Assembly: GCA_030039895.1 (NCBI GenBank)
Contig: JASHUR010000066.1
Coordinates: forward strand, 1 to 7,601
DNA from: Acidobacteriaceae bacterium
GTDB taxonomy: Bacteria; Acidobacteriota; Terriglobia; Terriglobales; Acidobacteriaceae
DNA: 7,601 nt
Direction of reading: 5' to 3'
Under the pieces are notes generated by a model. The model saw only the letters and a program-made list of their open reading frames with translations. It had not been told where the DNA came from and ran no database searches. Shown one piece after another: positions 1 to 5,841 of the stretch. The translations under genes were made by a program, and so were the position numbers. How positions within the stretch are numbered: the first letter of the stretch is position 1; each line of letters begins with the position of its first letter.

Positions 1-1
1 A

Positions 2-934
2 GTTCTGAAGAAGCGTGCGCTCGAGTTCAAACACGCACCCATGATTGGGCGCACGCACGGAGTGCATGCAGAGCCCACCACATTCGGCCTCAAGCTCCTG
101 AACTGGTATGCCGAAGTGCAGCGAAATATTTGCCGCTTTGATGCCGCCGCCGAACAGATGCGCATCGGCAAGCTTTCCGGCGCTGTAGGAACCTTTGGGC
201 ACCTGAAACCCGAGCACGAAGAGCGCATTGTTGCAAAGCTTGGCCTGAAGCCCGCCCTTGTCGCAACGCAAGTTGTGCAGCGCGACCGCCACGCGCACTA
301 TATCTCCACGCTTGCCATTATCACGGCTACGCTTGACAAGATCGCGACTGAAATCCGCCACCTGCAGCGCACTGAGGTCCGCGAGGCCGAGGAGTATTTC
401 TCAGAGAAGCAGAAGGGTTCCTCGGCCATGCCGCACAAGCGCAATCCGATCACCTGCGAGCAGATCAGCGGGCTCTCGCGCGTGGTGCGCGCTAATGCAC
501 AAATCGCCTATGAGAATGTAGCGCTGTGGCACGAGCGCGACATCTCGCATTCCTCTGCCGAGCGCATCATCCTGCCGGACTCGACGATTCTGACCGATTA
601 TCTGCTTGCCAGGACAACCGACCTTATCGAAAAGCTGCTCGTCTATCCGGCGCGCATGCTCAAGAATCTTGAGAGTACGGGCGGCCTGATTTTCAGCGGT
701 CAGTTGCTGCTCGATCTTGCCGAGTCCGGGATGTCGCGCGAAGATGCGTACCGGCTGGTGCAGAGGAACGCGATGAATGCCTGGAAGAACGATCTCGCCT
801 TTCGCGATCTGGTGGCCGCTGAACCGGAGATCACCAGCCGCCTTGACTCACAGAGGCTTGCCCGCACGTTCGACCTGAACCGTCAACTCAGCAATGTTGA
901 TGCCATTTTCGACCGGGTGCTGAAAGAGGCGTAA
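2..934 (+). CDS. purB: Adenylosuccinate lyase, C-terminal 310 residues (5' end outside window)
   Basis: PurB splits fumarate from SAICAR and from adenylosuccinate, in the purine pathway and in the step to AMP. It is a cytosolic homotetramer of the fumarase/aspartase superfamily. The frame is open from base 2, so the ATG at 41 is internal (the MIGRTHG methionine) and about 120 N-terminal residues lie upstream. Visible motifs are THGVHAEPTT (residues 18-27 of the fragment), whose second His is an active-site residue in Bacillus-type PurB; QRDRHAHY; the superfamily signature loop GSSAMPHKRNP (bases 416-448), whose Ser pair includes the catalytic base; and ALWHERDISHSSAERIILPD. The C-terminus has the usual end, finishing with a NVDAIFDRVL-type segment and a TAA stop. 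The overall match is to the roughly 430-residue Bacillus-type enzyme rather than the longer E. coli type. No frameshift or missing motif is seen. The gene ends 95 bases before a DUF4126 gene on the same strand. Confidence 0.97.
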   Translation, partial: VLKKRALEFKHAPMIGRTHGVHAEPTTFGLKLLNWYAEVQRNICRFDAAAEQMRIGKLSGAVGTFGHLKPEHEERIVAKLGLKPALVATQVVQRDRHAHYISTLAIITATLDKIATEIRHLQRTEVREAEEYFSEKQKGSSAMPHKRNPITCEQISGLSRVVRANAQIAYENVALWHERDISHSSAERIILPDSTILTDYLLARTTDLIEKLLVYPARMLKNLESTGGLIFSGQLLLDLAESGMSREDAYRLVQRNAMNAWKNDLAFRDLVAAEPEITSRLDSQRLARTFDLNRQLSNVDAIFDRVLKEA

Positions 935-944
935 TCGCGGGGCG

Positions 945-980
945 ATGCGGGACGCGCCGGTTGTCAACCTTGTCCCGTAT
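945..980 (+). terminator. Nested stem-loop after purB, possible terminator without a T tract
   Basis: Eleven bases after the purB stop, ATGCGGGAC (945-953) pairs with GTCCCGTAT (972-980). This makes a 9-bp stem with one G-T pair. Inside it, GGTT (959-962) and AACC (966-969) can form a smaller stem. No T run follows, so it is not a textbook intrinsic terminator. It could be a terminator that works with Rho, an RNA-stabilising hairpin at the purB 3' end, or chance. The position just downstream of a stop codon favours a 3'-end role. Confidence 0.3.
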
Positions 981-1017
981 CCGGTAAGTTGCCTGCAATG
1001 GGGCTGCTCTCTCCAAT

Positions 1018-1023
1018 GGAGGG
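1018..1023 (+). promoter_or_regulatory. Strong Shine-Dalgarno for the DUF4126 gene
   Basis: GGAGGG lies 6 bases ahead of the ATG at 1030. It is the clearest ribosome binding site in the window and fixes the start of the downstream gene. Confidence 0.7.
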
Positions 1024-1029
1024 AACCGC

Positions 1030-1659
1030 ATGACCGTCTTTACTCCTGCTAATATTGCCGCGCTGGTCATTGCTGCCAGCTTTGCCGCCGGGCTCAATGT
1101 CTATGCCACCGTCTTTACCCTTGGGTTGCTCACCCGCATGCATTGGGTGGCCCTGCCTACTGGCCTCGAGGCGCTGGGCGATTGGTGGGTCATTGGAGCC
1201 AGCGGAACCATGTTAGCGCTGGAATTCGTGGCCGATAAAATCCCAGGCTTTGACCTGATCTGGAACGGGTTGCACACCTTCATCCGGGTGCCCGTTGCCG
1301 CGCTGCTTGCGTACCAAGCCAGCTCGCATCTCTCAACGCAAATGCAGCTGCTTGCCACACTCGCAGGCGCGGGCATCGCCTTCGTCGCACATGGGTCAAA
1401 GACCGCCCTGCGCGCGGCTGTCACCCCAAGCCCTGAACCGCTCACGAACATCGCCCTCAGCACCGGCGAGGACGTCACGGCCGTCGGCGTTACCTGGCTT
1501 GCCACGCAGCATCCATGGGTCGCCGCCTCAATCGCCGCAGCGTTTACCCTCTTCGCGATCCTCGCAGCCCGTTGGCTCCTTCGCGTGCTGCGCAGGATAT
1601 GGAAGCGCGCCGTTCATCCCTTCGATTCGACTCCTCAACCTGCGCCCGGAGCAAAATGA
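1030..1659 (+). CDS. DUF4126 family integral membrane protein
   Basis: This is a 209-residue hydrophobic protein that I recognise as DUF4126; no biochemical function is established for the family. The conserved features are GLNVYATVFTLGLL (residues 21-34), the EFVADKIPGFD block with the following HTFIRVP (65-88), and a polar stretch starting HGSKTALRAAVTPSPEP and running into STGEDV (about 121-150). Predicted membrane segments are near 6-34, 54-67, 86-97, 105-120 and 163-188. The C-terminal tail is basic and proline-rich (from about residue 186), so it is probably cytoplasmic by the positive-inside rule. The ATG at 1030 is chosen because GGAGGG sits 6 bases upstream. The gene follows purB and precedes ubiX by 36 bases on the same strand, so co-transcription with ubiX is likely. 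A link to quinone or flavin chemistry would be guesswork. Confidence 0.88.
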   Translation: MTVFTPANIAALVIAASFAAGLNVYATVFTLGLLTRMHWVALPTGLEALGDWWVIGASGTMLALEFVADKIPGFDLIWNGLHTFIRVPVAALLAYQASSHLSTQMQLLATLAGAGIAFVAHGSKTALRAAVTPSPEPLTNIALSTGEDVTAVGVTWLATQHPWVAASIAAAFTLFAILAARWLLRVLRRIWKRAVHPFDSTPQPAPGAK

Positions 1660-1695
1660 GAGAATAGAACTTCGCGCCGACGAGATCACCGAACC

Positions 1696-2301
1696 ATGTC
1701 TGAAAAGCCCCTGCACCTGACCGTCGCCATTACTGGAGCCAGTGGGGTTGTCTTTGGCCAAATCCTGCTCCAAGCTCTTGAAGCAGATGCCCGAGTCGAG
1801 CGGGTACACTTTGTTCCATCCGAGAATTCCCTGCGCGTGCTCGCGGAAGAGATGCAGATCAGCGGACGGAACGGCCTTGCAGAAAAGCTTCTTGGGAAAA
1901 AGTCGGACAAAATCCAGCAGCTCTCTGAGAACGACATTGGCGCATCGATCGCCAGCGGTAGTTACCCCTCGAACGGGATGATCGTTCTTCCGTGCAGCAT
2001 GGGCACACTTGCCGGCATCGCCAACGGCCTGGCGCAGAACCTTATCGAACGCGCTGCCGATGTCTGCCTCAAGGAGCGCCGTCCGCTCATTCTGTGCGTG
2101 CGCGAGACGCCATTTAACAAGATCCATCTTCGTAACATGGGACTGGCGGCTGACGCCGGAGCGACCATCTTTCCCGTCATTCCCGCCTTCTACAACAAGC
2201 CCATTGACTCAGCCGAGATGGCCCGCCAGTTTGTCGCCCGAGTGCTTGGACACATCGGCCTTCCGCAGCCGGGAGCCTACACCTGGAAAGGCGACGAATA
2301 G
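1696..2301 (+). CDS. ubiX: Flavin prenyltransferase UbiX
   Basis: UbiX joins a dimethylallyl group to reduced FMN to make prenylated FMN, the cofactor of UbiD-type decarboxylases. Known members are soluble dodecamers. The 201-residue length is typical. The N-terminal TGASG loop (13-17, Ser16) is the flavin phosphate region of the flavoprotein fold. PCSMGTLAGIANG (99-111), ERAADVCLKERRPL (118-131), RETPF (136-140) and the AFY motif with Tyr166 match UbiX positions. By comparison with Pseudomonas UbiX, Ser16, Arg119, Lys126, Arg136, Glu137 and Tyr166 correspond to the prenyl-phosphate and catalytic residues, and all are present. The start at 1696 gives the family N-terminus, but only a weak GA-rich ribosome site precedes it. 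No UbiD gene is in the window. In bacteria of this type UbiX most often serves quinone biosynthesis, which is inference here. The gene ends 7 bases from the convergent Nudix gene, and I see no terminator between them. Confidence 0.96.
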   Translation: MSEKPLHLTVAITGASGVVFGQILLQALEADARVERVHFVPSENSLRVLAEEMQISGRNGLAEKLLGKKSDKIQQLSENDIGASIASGSYPSNGMIVLPCSMGTLAGIANGLAQNLIERAADVCLKERRPLILCVRETPFNKIHLRNMGLAADAGATIFPVIPAFYNKPIDSAEMARQFVARVLGHIGLPQPGAYTWKGDE

Positions 2302-2308
2302 CGCCTGG

Positions 2309-2740
2309 CTACGGCTCAGAAGACATCATTGCCCATGCTTCTAGAATCACCGCGCGTGTGAACGGCGCGATTTCATCCAGCTCATCGCGCGTTGCCCAGC
2401 GCAAATCCATCGCGTCGCTTGCACACGAGGCAGAGCCTCCGGTCACCCGGCAGAGAAAATCAACAAGGACGTAGTGATATTGAACCCGCCCGCTCTTGTC
2501 ACGCGCTATGCGATCGAAGACTTCAACCCTGGCCACAGGCTTAACGTGCAGCCCGGTCTCTTCCAAAACCTCACGCTTTACGCCGTCTTCGAGCGTTTCG
2601 CCAACCTCCAGCGCGCCTCCCGGCAATGACCATTCGCCCTGCATGGGCGCATGTCCGCGCTGAATCAGTAAAACCCTGTCGTTCTCAATGATTATCGCGC
2701 CCACGCCAACCACTGGGCGGTCGGGATACTCTCGCGTCAT
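2309..2740 (-). CDS. Nudix hydrolase, ADP-ribose pyrophosphatase-like
   Basis: This is a small (143-residue) Nudix enzyme expected to hydrolyse a nucleoside diphosphate linked to another group, using Mg2+ or Mn2+. The full Nudix box is present: Gly42, Glu48, then Arg56-Glu57 and Glu60-Glu61 followed by Gly63, fitting Gx5Ex7REUxEExGU. Upstream, WSLPGGALEVGE and the strand GVGAIIIENDRVLLIQR are typical of the fold. The RDKSGRVQYHYVLVDF stretch after the box resembles the ADP-ribose pyrophosphatase/MutT-like group, but the substrate cannot be settled from sequence. Two starts are possible: ATG at 2740, overlapping the nitroreductase stop as TGATG, or GTG at 2743, overlapping as GTGA. I use the ATG. 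No clear ribosome site precedes either, so translation probably depends on the upstream gene. Confidence 0.93.
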   Translation of the reverse strand: MTREYPDRPVVGVGAIIIENDRVLLIQRGHAPMQGEWSLPGGALEVGETLEDGVKREVLEETGLHVKPVARVEVFDRIARDKSGRVQYHYVLVDFLCRVTGGSASCASDAMDLRWATRDELDEIAPFTRAVILEAWAMMSSEP

Positions 2741-3411
2741 CACAGGTTCAGCGGCTTGCCGTACTCGTCGTCAAATACCGTGTGGGCCATGCTGAAGCGC
2801 CCACCGCAAAACTTGTCATCGCCGCTGAGGTGTCCTACCGCCAGCAGCGCCACCACATGGTAGCTCAAAGGAAGGTTGAGCACCTCGCGCACTTTCTCTT
2901 CCTCAAAACCCTCCATGGGGGCTGTATCGTAACCCAGCACTTCAGCCATCAGCATCATGCTGGTAAAAGCGATCATCACATGCTTATAGAGCCAGGCCGT
3001 GAGATTCGGGTGGTTCGACAGGTAATTCGGAATCACGGTACGCGCCTGCTCGGCGTAATTTTCGGGCATGCCTGCCTCGCACCCCAGCCGGAGCATCTCT
3101 TCAAGATCACCCTTGCGCCAGCCGTCCGCGTCGCCGCAGGCGACAATGACGACCGACGCCTCTTCAACCTTCGGCTGATTAAAGCTCGCGCTGCGCAGCC
3201 GCCGTTTCTGGTCCTCGGTGCGCACCACAACAAATCGCCAAGGCTGCATATTGTAGCCGCTTGGCGCCTGCAGCCCCGCGTCCAGAATCTTCTTCAAGTC
3301 CGCATCGGGAATCGGCGCGCCGTCAAAGCTAGGTGTGGCACGGCGCTCGGCAATTGCCTGGGTGAGAGTTTTCTCCATAAGATTCGGCATATAAACTGAT
3401 ACGTCCTTCAT
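2740..3411 (-). CDS. Nitroreductase-family FMN-dependent oxidoreductase
   Basis: This 223-residue protein belongs to the nitroreductase superfamily, FMN-binding homodimers that use NAD(P)H to reduce nitro compounds, quinones or other acceptors. Visible features are the N-terminal AIAERRATPSF (19-29), whose Arg pair contacts the FMN phosphate; APSGYNMQPWRF (49-60), a second FMN-binding block; a GYDTAPMEGF segment before a VREVLNLP helix; and a late VALLAVGH strand. The true substrate cannot be read from sequence. ATG at 3411 is used. ATG at 3390 or 3378 (MEKTLTQAIAERR) would also keep the whole domain, and an AAGGA lies 13 bases ahead of the 3390 ATG. A TTG at 3414 is less likely. The gene follows the secreted-protein gene by 54 bases and overlaps the Nudix gene, so the three probably form a leftward operon. 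Confidence 0.93.
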   Translation of the reverse strand: MKDVSVYMPNLMEKTLTQAIAERRATPSFDGAPIPDADLKKILDAGLQAPSGYNMQPWRFVVVRTEDQKRRLRSASFNQPKVEEASVVIVACGDADGWRKGDLEEMLRLGCEAGMPENYAEQARTVIPNYLSNHPNLTAWLYKHVMIAFTSMMLMAEVLGYDTAPMEGFEEEKVREVLNLPLSYHVVALLAVGHLSGDDKFCGGRFSMAHTVFDDEYGKPLNL

Positions 3412-3465
3412 CAAAAGAAAATCAATACACGGCAGCTCATCATGGCTGCACTCAGCCGGTCCACA

Positions 3466-4479
3466 CTATTCAATTTGATTCATTGGCAGCTCAATCGCAA
3501 ACGTCTGTCCGTTGTTATAGTGCGCGTAGACCCATAATCCGTGGAAGCCCTGACGCAGCTCCGGGTGCGCCGCAAGCATCGCCTTCATCAGCGCGACGAT
3601 CTGCGTCCGTGTCGACACTGGATCAGACACTCCCTGCGCTTTGTAGTCGACAACCAGGTCCAGCGCACCTGAAAATGAGTCGGCATGCAGTCCTGTCACG
3701 TCAAGGCTTTCGCCTGCGGCGCTCACCACCATGGGCGTTTTCCCGGGGAGTCCCTCCGGCATGACCTGCTGTGCTTCTTTCATTAGCTTCTGCAGGTTAG
3801 GGCTTGATAAAAAATCGACAGGATTCAGCAGAAACGCCGCCGTTTGATAGTAAAAGTAGGCATTCCAGTTCTGCTTGTTCGCGGCAAAGCTCCGCGCCTT
3901 CTTCCAGTACCAAACGCCTCCGTGCCCGGCCCGAATCATGGGGCGGATATACAGCCCGGCCAGTTTCCAGGCTGTTGAGCCTGACGGCTCATTTTGAAGC
4001 AGCAGCGTGAACTGCTGGGGCTGCTCAACTCCAGTAGCGTGCAACACTGCCAGCACGTAGTTTCCCGCAGGCAGCCCGGGAATTGTTACCGTGACCAGCA
4101 GAGCCGAGTTGGACACAGAGCAGAAAAACTGTGCCTGGCTGCTGTCTGGCTTTAGATCCAGGGCATTCAGATTATAGAGATCATCCACGGTCAGCGTGGC
4201 CTTCTGAATCAGCGGGGATACCTGTTCAATGCTTCCGGAAATGGAACCGAACTGCGCGGCGACAGCAGCCACCGTATTGGCGCGAACCGCTGCGGTGTTT
4301 CCAGCCAGTATCTCGGTCCCCAGTGAGCGGGCTGTCTGCTCATACAGGGTCCGCTGGGACGGCGTCATCTCGCTTTCTGTCGTGCATGACTCGGCCCGGA
4401 CGGTTAGCGGAAGTACCAAGGCCGCTGTGGCGGCAAGTAGCAGGGCGAAATTCCAGCGGCGCAGTCGCATAATGAACAT
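3466..4479 (-). CDS. Secreted protein of unknown function (337 residues)
   Basis: The N-terminus is a classic Sec signal peptide: a basic MRLRRW start, a hydrophobic stretch to about residue 27, and a likely cut after VRA (27-29). There is no lipobox. The mature part holds only two cysteines (32 and 120), which could form one disulfide in the periplasm. Residues 30-110 look mainly helical. Residues about 112-175 look beta-rich (VTVTIPGLPAGNYVLAVLHA). A short aromatic-rich helical segment follows near 186-230 (GVWYWKKARSF, NWNAYFYYQTAAFLLNP), resembling a TPR-like hairpin. The last third again looks alpha/beta. I recall similar hypothetical proteins in Acidobacteria but know no function. Starts at 4479 (MFIMRL) or 4470 (MRLRRW) both work, and no strong ribosome site favours either. 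It is the first gene of the leftward cluster. Confidence 0.88.
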   Translation of the reverse strand: MFIMRLRRWNFALLLAATAALVLPLTVRAESCTTESEMTPSQRTLYEQTARSLGTEILAGNTAAVRANTVAAVAAQFGSISGSIEQVSPLIQKATLTVDDLYNLNALDLKPDSSQAQFFCSVSNSALLVTVTIPGLPAGNYVLAVLHATGVEQPQQFTLLLQNEPSGSTAWKLAGLYIRPMIRAGHGGVWYWKKARSFAANKQNWNAYFYYQTAAFLLNPVDFLSSPNLQKLMKEAQQVMPEGLPGKTPMVVSAAGESLDVTGLHADSFSGALDLVVDYKAQGVSDPVSTRTQIVALMKAMLAAHPELRQGFHGLWVYAHYNNGQTFAIELPMNQIE

Positions 4480-4578
4480 ATGAGCCCGTTTCTGTGAAAT
4501 GCGAACGAGCGAATTGAAACCACTGCTAGTCTAGTACACAGACGGCTGCGCCGTGCCGGCTGGGCGACAATCCCATTG
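4480..4578. promoter_or_regulatory. Divergent intergenic region, promoters for both flanking genes expected
   Basis: These 99 bases separate two divergent genes, so both promoters should be here or overlap the gene ends. Signals are weak. TTGAAA (4514-4519, +) resembles a -35 box but has no well-spaced -10 partner. The CTAGTCTAG stretch (4526-4534) gives TAGTCT on the + strand behind a TG and TAGACT on the - strand, each a partial -10. ACGGC/GCCGT (4542-4546 and 4550-4554) can form a 5-bp hairpin with a 3-base loop 24 bases before the rightward start. No known operator is recognised. Confidence 0.35.
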
Positions 4579-5337
4579 ATGGCAATCAAAATCCAACCCG
4601 CGATTAGTTCACTGGCCATCTTCGCCTCGGTTGCGGTTTGCGCGTGCGCCTTCGCACAGTTCCGCCAGCCCTATAAGCGCTCGGAAGCGCTCGCGCAAGC
4701 CCAGGCGGGAGTTCCAGCTTCGAATCAGGCCAATGCACAACCCGTCAGCCAATCCATGACCGCGCCGGCCAATTCTGGAACCGCTGGCGCGACCGCATCG
4801 TCCGGAACCGCGCCTTCCCTTCTTAACCAGCCAGCCCAGCCCGCCAAGGTGACCCTGACAGCGGGCAAGCTCACGATTGAGGCAAACAATTCCACTCTGT
4901 CCGCGATACTCGATCAAATTTCCCACAGCGGAGGCATGAAGATTCTCGGCCTACAAGGGGGCAAGGCCGATCAGCGGATTTTCGGCACCTACGGCCCCGG
5001 TGCACCACGCACAGTACTCTCCGATCTTCTCAATGGCTCCGGTTACAACGTGATGATGTTGGGCACGACTCCCGCTGGAGTGCCCCGCGAACTCGCGCTC
5101 ACACTTCGTCCTACCGGAGGCGTTCCTAACCCTCCACCACAAGCGCAGAACAATATGCGCGATGAGTATGAGGAAGACCAGATTCGCCCTACCGAGTATG
5201 CCCCAACGCCGGAAAACGAACCTGAGCGCCCTCCGCGTCCCGCCGGCATGGGAAACGGCGTACGCACCCCTCAGCAGATCCTGCAGGAGCTTGAGCAGAT
5301 GCGGCAGCGTCAGGCGCAAGGCGAGCAGCCAAACTAG
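4579..5337 (+). CDS. Exported protein with an STN-like (secretin/TonB short N-terminal) domain
   Basis: This 252-residue protein has no firm family name. Residues 1-26 form a signal peptide with a likely cut at AFA-Q. Cys21 and Cys23 lie in it, but neither fits a good lipobox. Residues 27-89 are a low-complexity Ala/Gln/Ser/Pro linker. Residues 90-162 look like one STN-type beta-alpha-beta unit: GKLTIEANNSTLSAILDQIS, then a GGMKILG strand, an acidic-to-ADQRIFGTYG strand, and a TVLSDLLNGSGYNVMML helix and strand. In secretins and TonB-linked receptors this module lies at the periplasmic N-terminus, but no barrel domain follows here. Residues about 172-225 are proline- and acid-rich. The last 24 residues (QQILQELEQMRQRQ) could form a short coiled coil. 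An adaptor or periplasmic-binding role is inference. ATG at 4579 is preferred over the TTG at 4576. The ribosome site is weak (GGGCGA, 4562-4567). Confidence 0.82.
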   Translation: MAIKIQPAISSLAIFASVAVCACAFAQFRQPYKRSEALAQAQAGVPASNQANAQPVSQSMTAPANSGTAGATASSGTAPSLLNQPAQPAKVTLTAGKLTIEANNSTLSAILDQISHSGGMKILGLQGGKADQRIFGTYGPGAPRTVLSDLLNGSGYNVMMLGTTPAGVPRELALTLRPTGGVPNPPPQAQNNMRDEYEEDQIRPTEYAPTPENEPERPPRPAGMGNGVRTPQQILQELEQMRQRQAQGEQPN

Positions 5338-5416
5338 GGTTTAGTCAATTTATTCAGGAACAAGCACGCAGAGGCTTGGTGCGGCCAAACCGTTCAAGGT
5401 TAGAGCGAGGCGGAAT
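5338..5416. other. Short convergent intergenic stretch, no clear terminator
   Basis: Between the STN-like gene and the leftward small ORF, GGCTTGG (5373-5379) and CCAAACC (5385-5391) can pair with one mismatch around a 5-base loop. CAAGC (5361-5365) and GCTTG (5374-5378) form a competing stem. Neither is followed by a T run in either direction, so a bidirectional terminator is possible but unproven. Confidence 0.2.
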
Positions 5417-5578
5417 TTATGTAAGGCGGGCGACCTGCGGCTTTGTCTGCGGTTGGGCTGCAACCGATCGCGCATGGATGCGAAGGATTGAAAAAGCCAT
5501 CCGGCAAAGCCCATAGGCTGCCAACACTCCAAAAGCCATTGCGGCCACGCTGGCGCATACCAGCATCAATAGATTCAT
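5417..5578 (-). CDS. Small single-pass membrane protein (53 residues), unknown function
   Basis: This short reading frame fills most of what looks like an empty gap. From ATG at 5578 it begins MNLLMLVCASVAAMAFGVLA, continues as a hydrophobic stretch to about residue 32, and then turns basic and polar (RIHARSVAAQ, then Gln/Thr/Lys/Pro-rich) before TAA. This is the pattern of a single membrane helix with a cytoplasmic basic tail. An in-frame ATG at 5590 would add four residues (MQDA). AGAGAGA lies 5 bases ahead of it, while AGGA lies 4 bases ahead of the 5578 ATG. I recall similar tiny hypothetical proteins in Acidobacteria, but this is memory, not a search. Against chance are the clean hydrophobic-then-basic design and plausible ribosome sites. 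A longer overlapping frame on the same strand (5350-5532) shows no such pattern. It diverges from uvrA. Confidence 0.6.
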   Translation of the reverse strand: MNLLMLVCASVAAMAFGVLAAYGLCRMAFSILRIHARSVAAQPQTKPQVARLT

Positions 5579-5669
5579 AGCATCCTGCATTGATGTCTCT
5601 CTTGTCTTCCAGTGGCTATTTGATTTTTTTCTTGGTGGAAGACACTCGCAGCGGTCTAGCTACCTGCTC

Positions 5670-5698
5670 TTATTACAATGCCACTACTTCGCAGTAAA
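5670..5698 (-). promoter_or_regulatory. Weak candidate promoter for the small membrane protein
   Basis: On the minus strand TTTACT (5698-5693) and TAATAA (5675-5670) are separated by 17 bases. They match the sigma-70 boxes at 4 and 3 of 6 positions. The spacing is ideal but the boxes are poor. It would give a leader of about 75-85 bases. Confidence 0.2.
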
Positions 5699-5719
5699 TA
5701 ACAGCACAAAAACGGCGCG

Positions 5720-5749
5720 TTGACCCATATTTCTGTTGCCGAATAAGAT
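5720..5749 (+). promoter_or_regulatory. Candidate sigma-70-type promoter of uvrA
   Basis: TTGACC (5720-5725) matches the -35 consensus at five of six positions. TAAGAT (5744-5749) matches the -10 at four of six. The spacer is 18 bases. Transcription would start near 5756, about 85 bases before the uvrA ATG, and right at the left arm of an inverted repeat. Confidence 0.45.
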
Positions 5750-5754
5750 ACTAA

Positions 5755-5784
5755 AAGAGGTAGATGTATCATTTCCAACCTCTT
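5755..5784 (+). repeat. Inverted repeat AAGAGGT/ACCTCTT in the uvrA leader
   Basis: AAGAGGT (5755-5761) and ACCTCTT (5778-5784) are a perfect 7-bp inverted repeat with a 16-base spacer, starting at the predicted transcription start. It could be an operator or a leader hairpin. It does not match the LexA motifs I know (CTGT-N8-ACAG, GAAC-N4-GTTC, GTTC-N7-GTTC). Confidence 0.4.
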
Positions 5785-5799
5785 GCAAATGCTCTTGCA
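5780..5799 (+). repeat. Direct repeat CTCTTGCA, 12-base period
   Basis: CTCTTGCA occurs at 5780-5787 and again at 5792-5799. The first copy overlaps the right arm of the inverted repeat. The 12-base period is a little over one helix turn. It may be a protein-binding pair or chance in a short leader. Confidence 0.35.
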
Positions 5800-5841
5800 G
5801 GTGCCGTTCCAGCCCCCGCATGTGATTCAGAAAAAAGTCTA

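Larger units (their letters stand above)
5591..5841. promoter_or_regulatory. Divergent region between the small ORF and uvrA
   Basis: These 251 bases are more AT-rich than their surroundings and hold no credible gene. They contain a T-rich run (5620-5631, about 30-40 bases upstream of the small ORF), a candidate uvrA promoter and a set of small repeats near the predicted uvrA transcription start, listed separately. Confidence 0.5.

Noticed and set aside
1101..1505. 134-residue minus-strand frame inside the DUF4126 gene
   Set aside because: It is fully contained in a gene with a strong ribosome site and family motifs; an antisense shadow.
1528..2127. 199-residue open frame on the minus strand opposite the DUF4126 and ubiX genes
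   Set aside because: It crosses the ends of two well-supported genes and shows no motif or ribosome site.
2782..3399. 205-residue open frame on the plus strand opposite the nitroreductase gene
   Set aside because: The minus strand encodes a full nitroreductase with all FMN motifs. The plus frame has no recognisable domain and His/Arg-rich composition typical of an antisense shadow.
3432..3449. GCAGC/GCTGC inverted repeat between the secreted-protein and nitroreductase genes
   Set aside because: It has only 5 bp and no T run; too weak to call a terminator or operator in a 54-base spacer.
5373..5391. GGCTTGG/CCAAACC hairpin as an intrinsic terminator
   Set aside because: It has one mismatch, a competing stem and no T run on either strand.
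5350..5532. 60-residue minus-strand frame in the gap before uvrA
   Set aside because: It overlaps the better-designed 53-residue frame in another register, lacks a ribosome site and has no hydrophobic or domain pattern.
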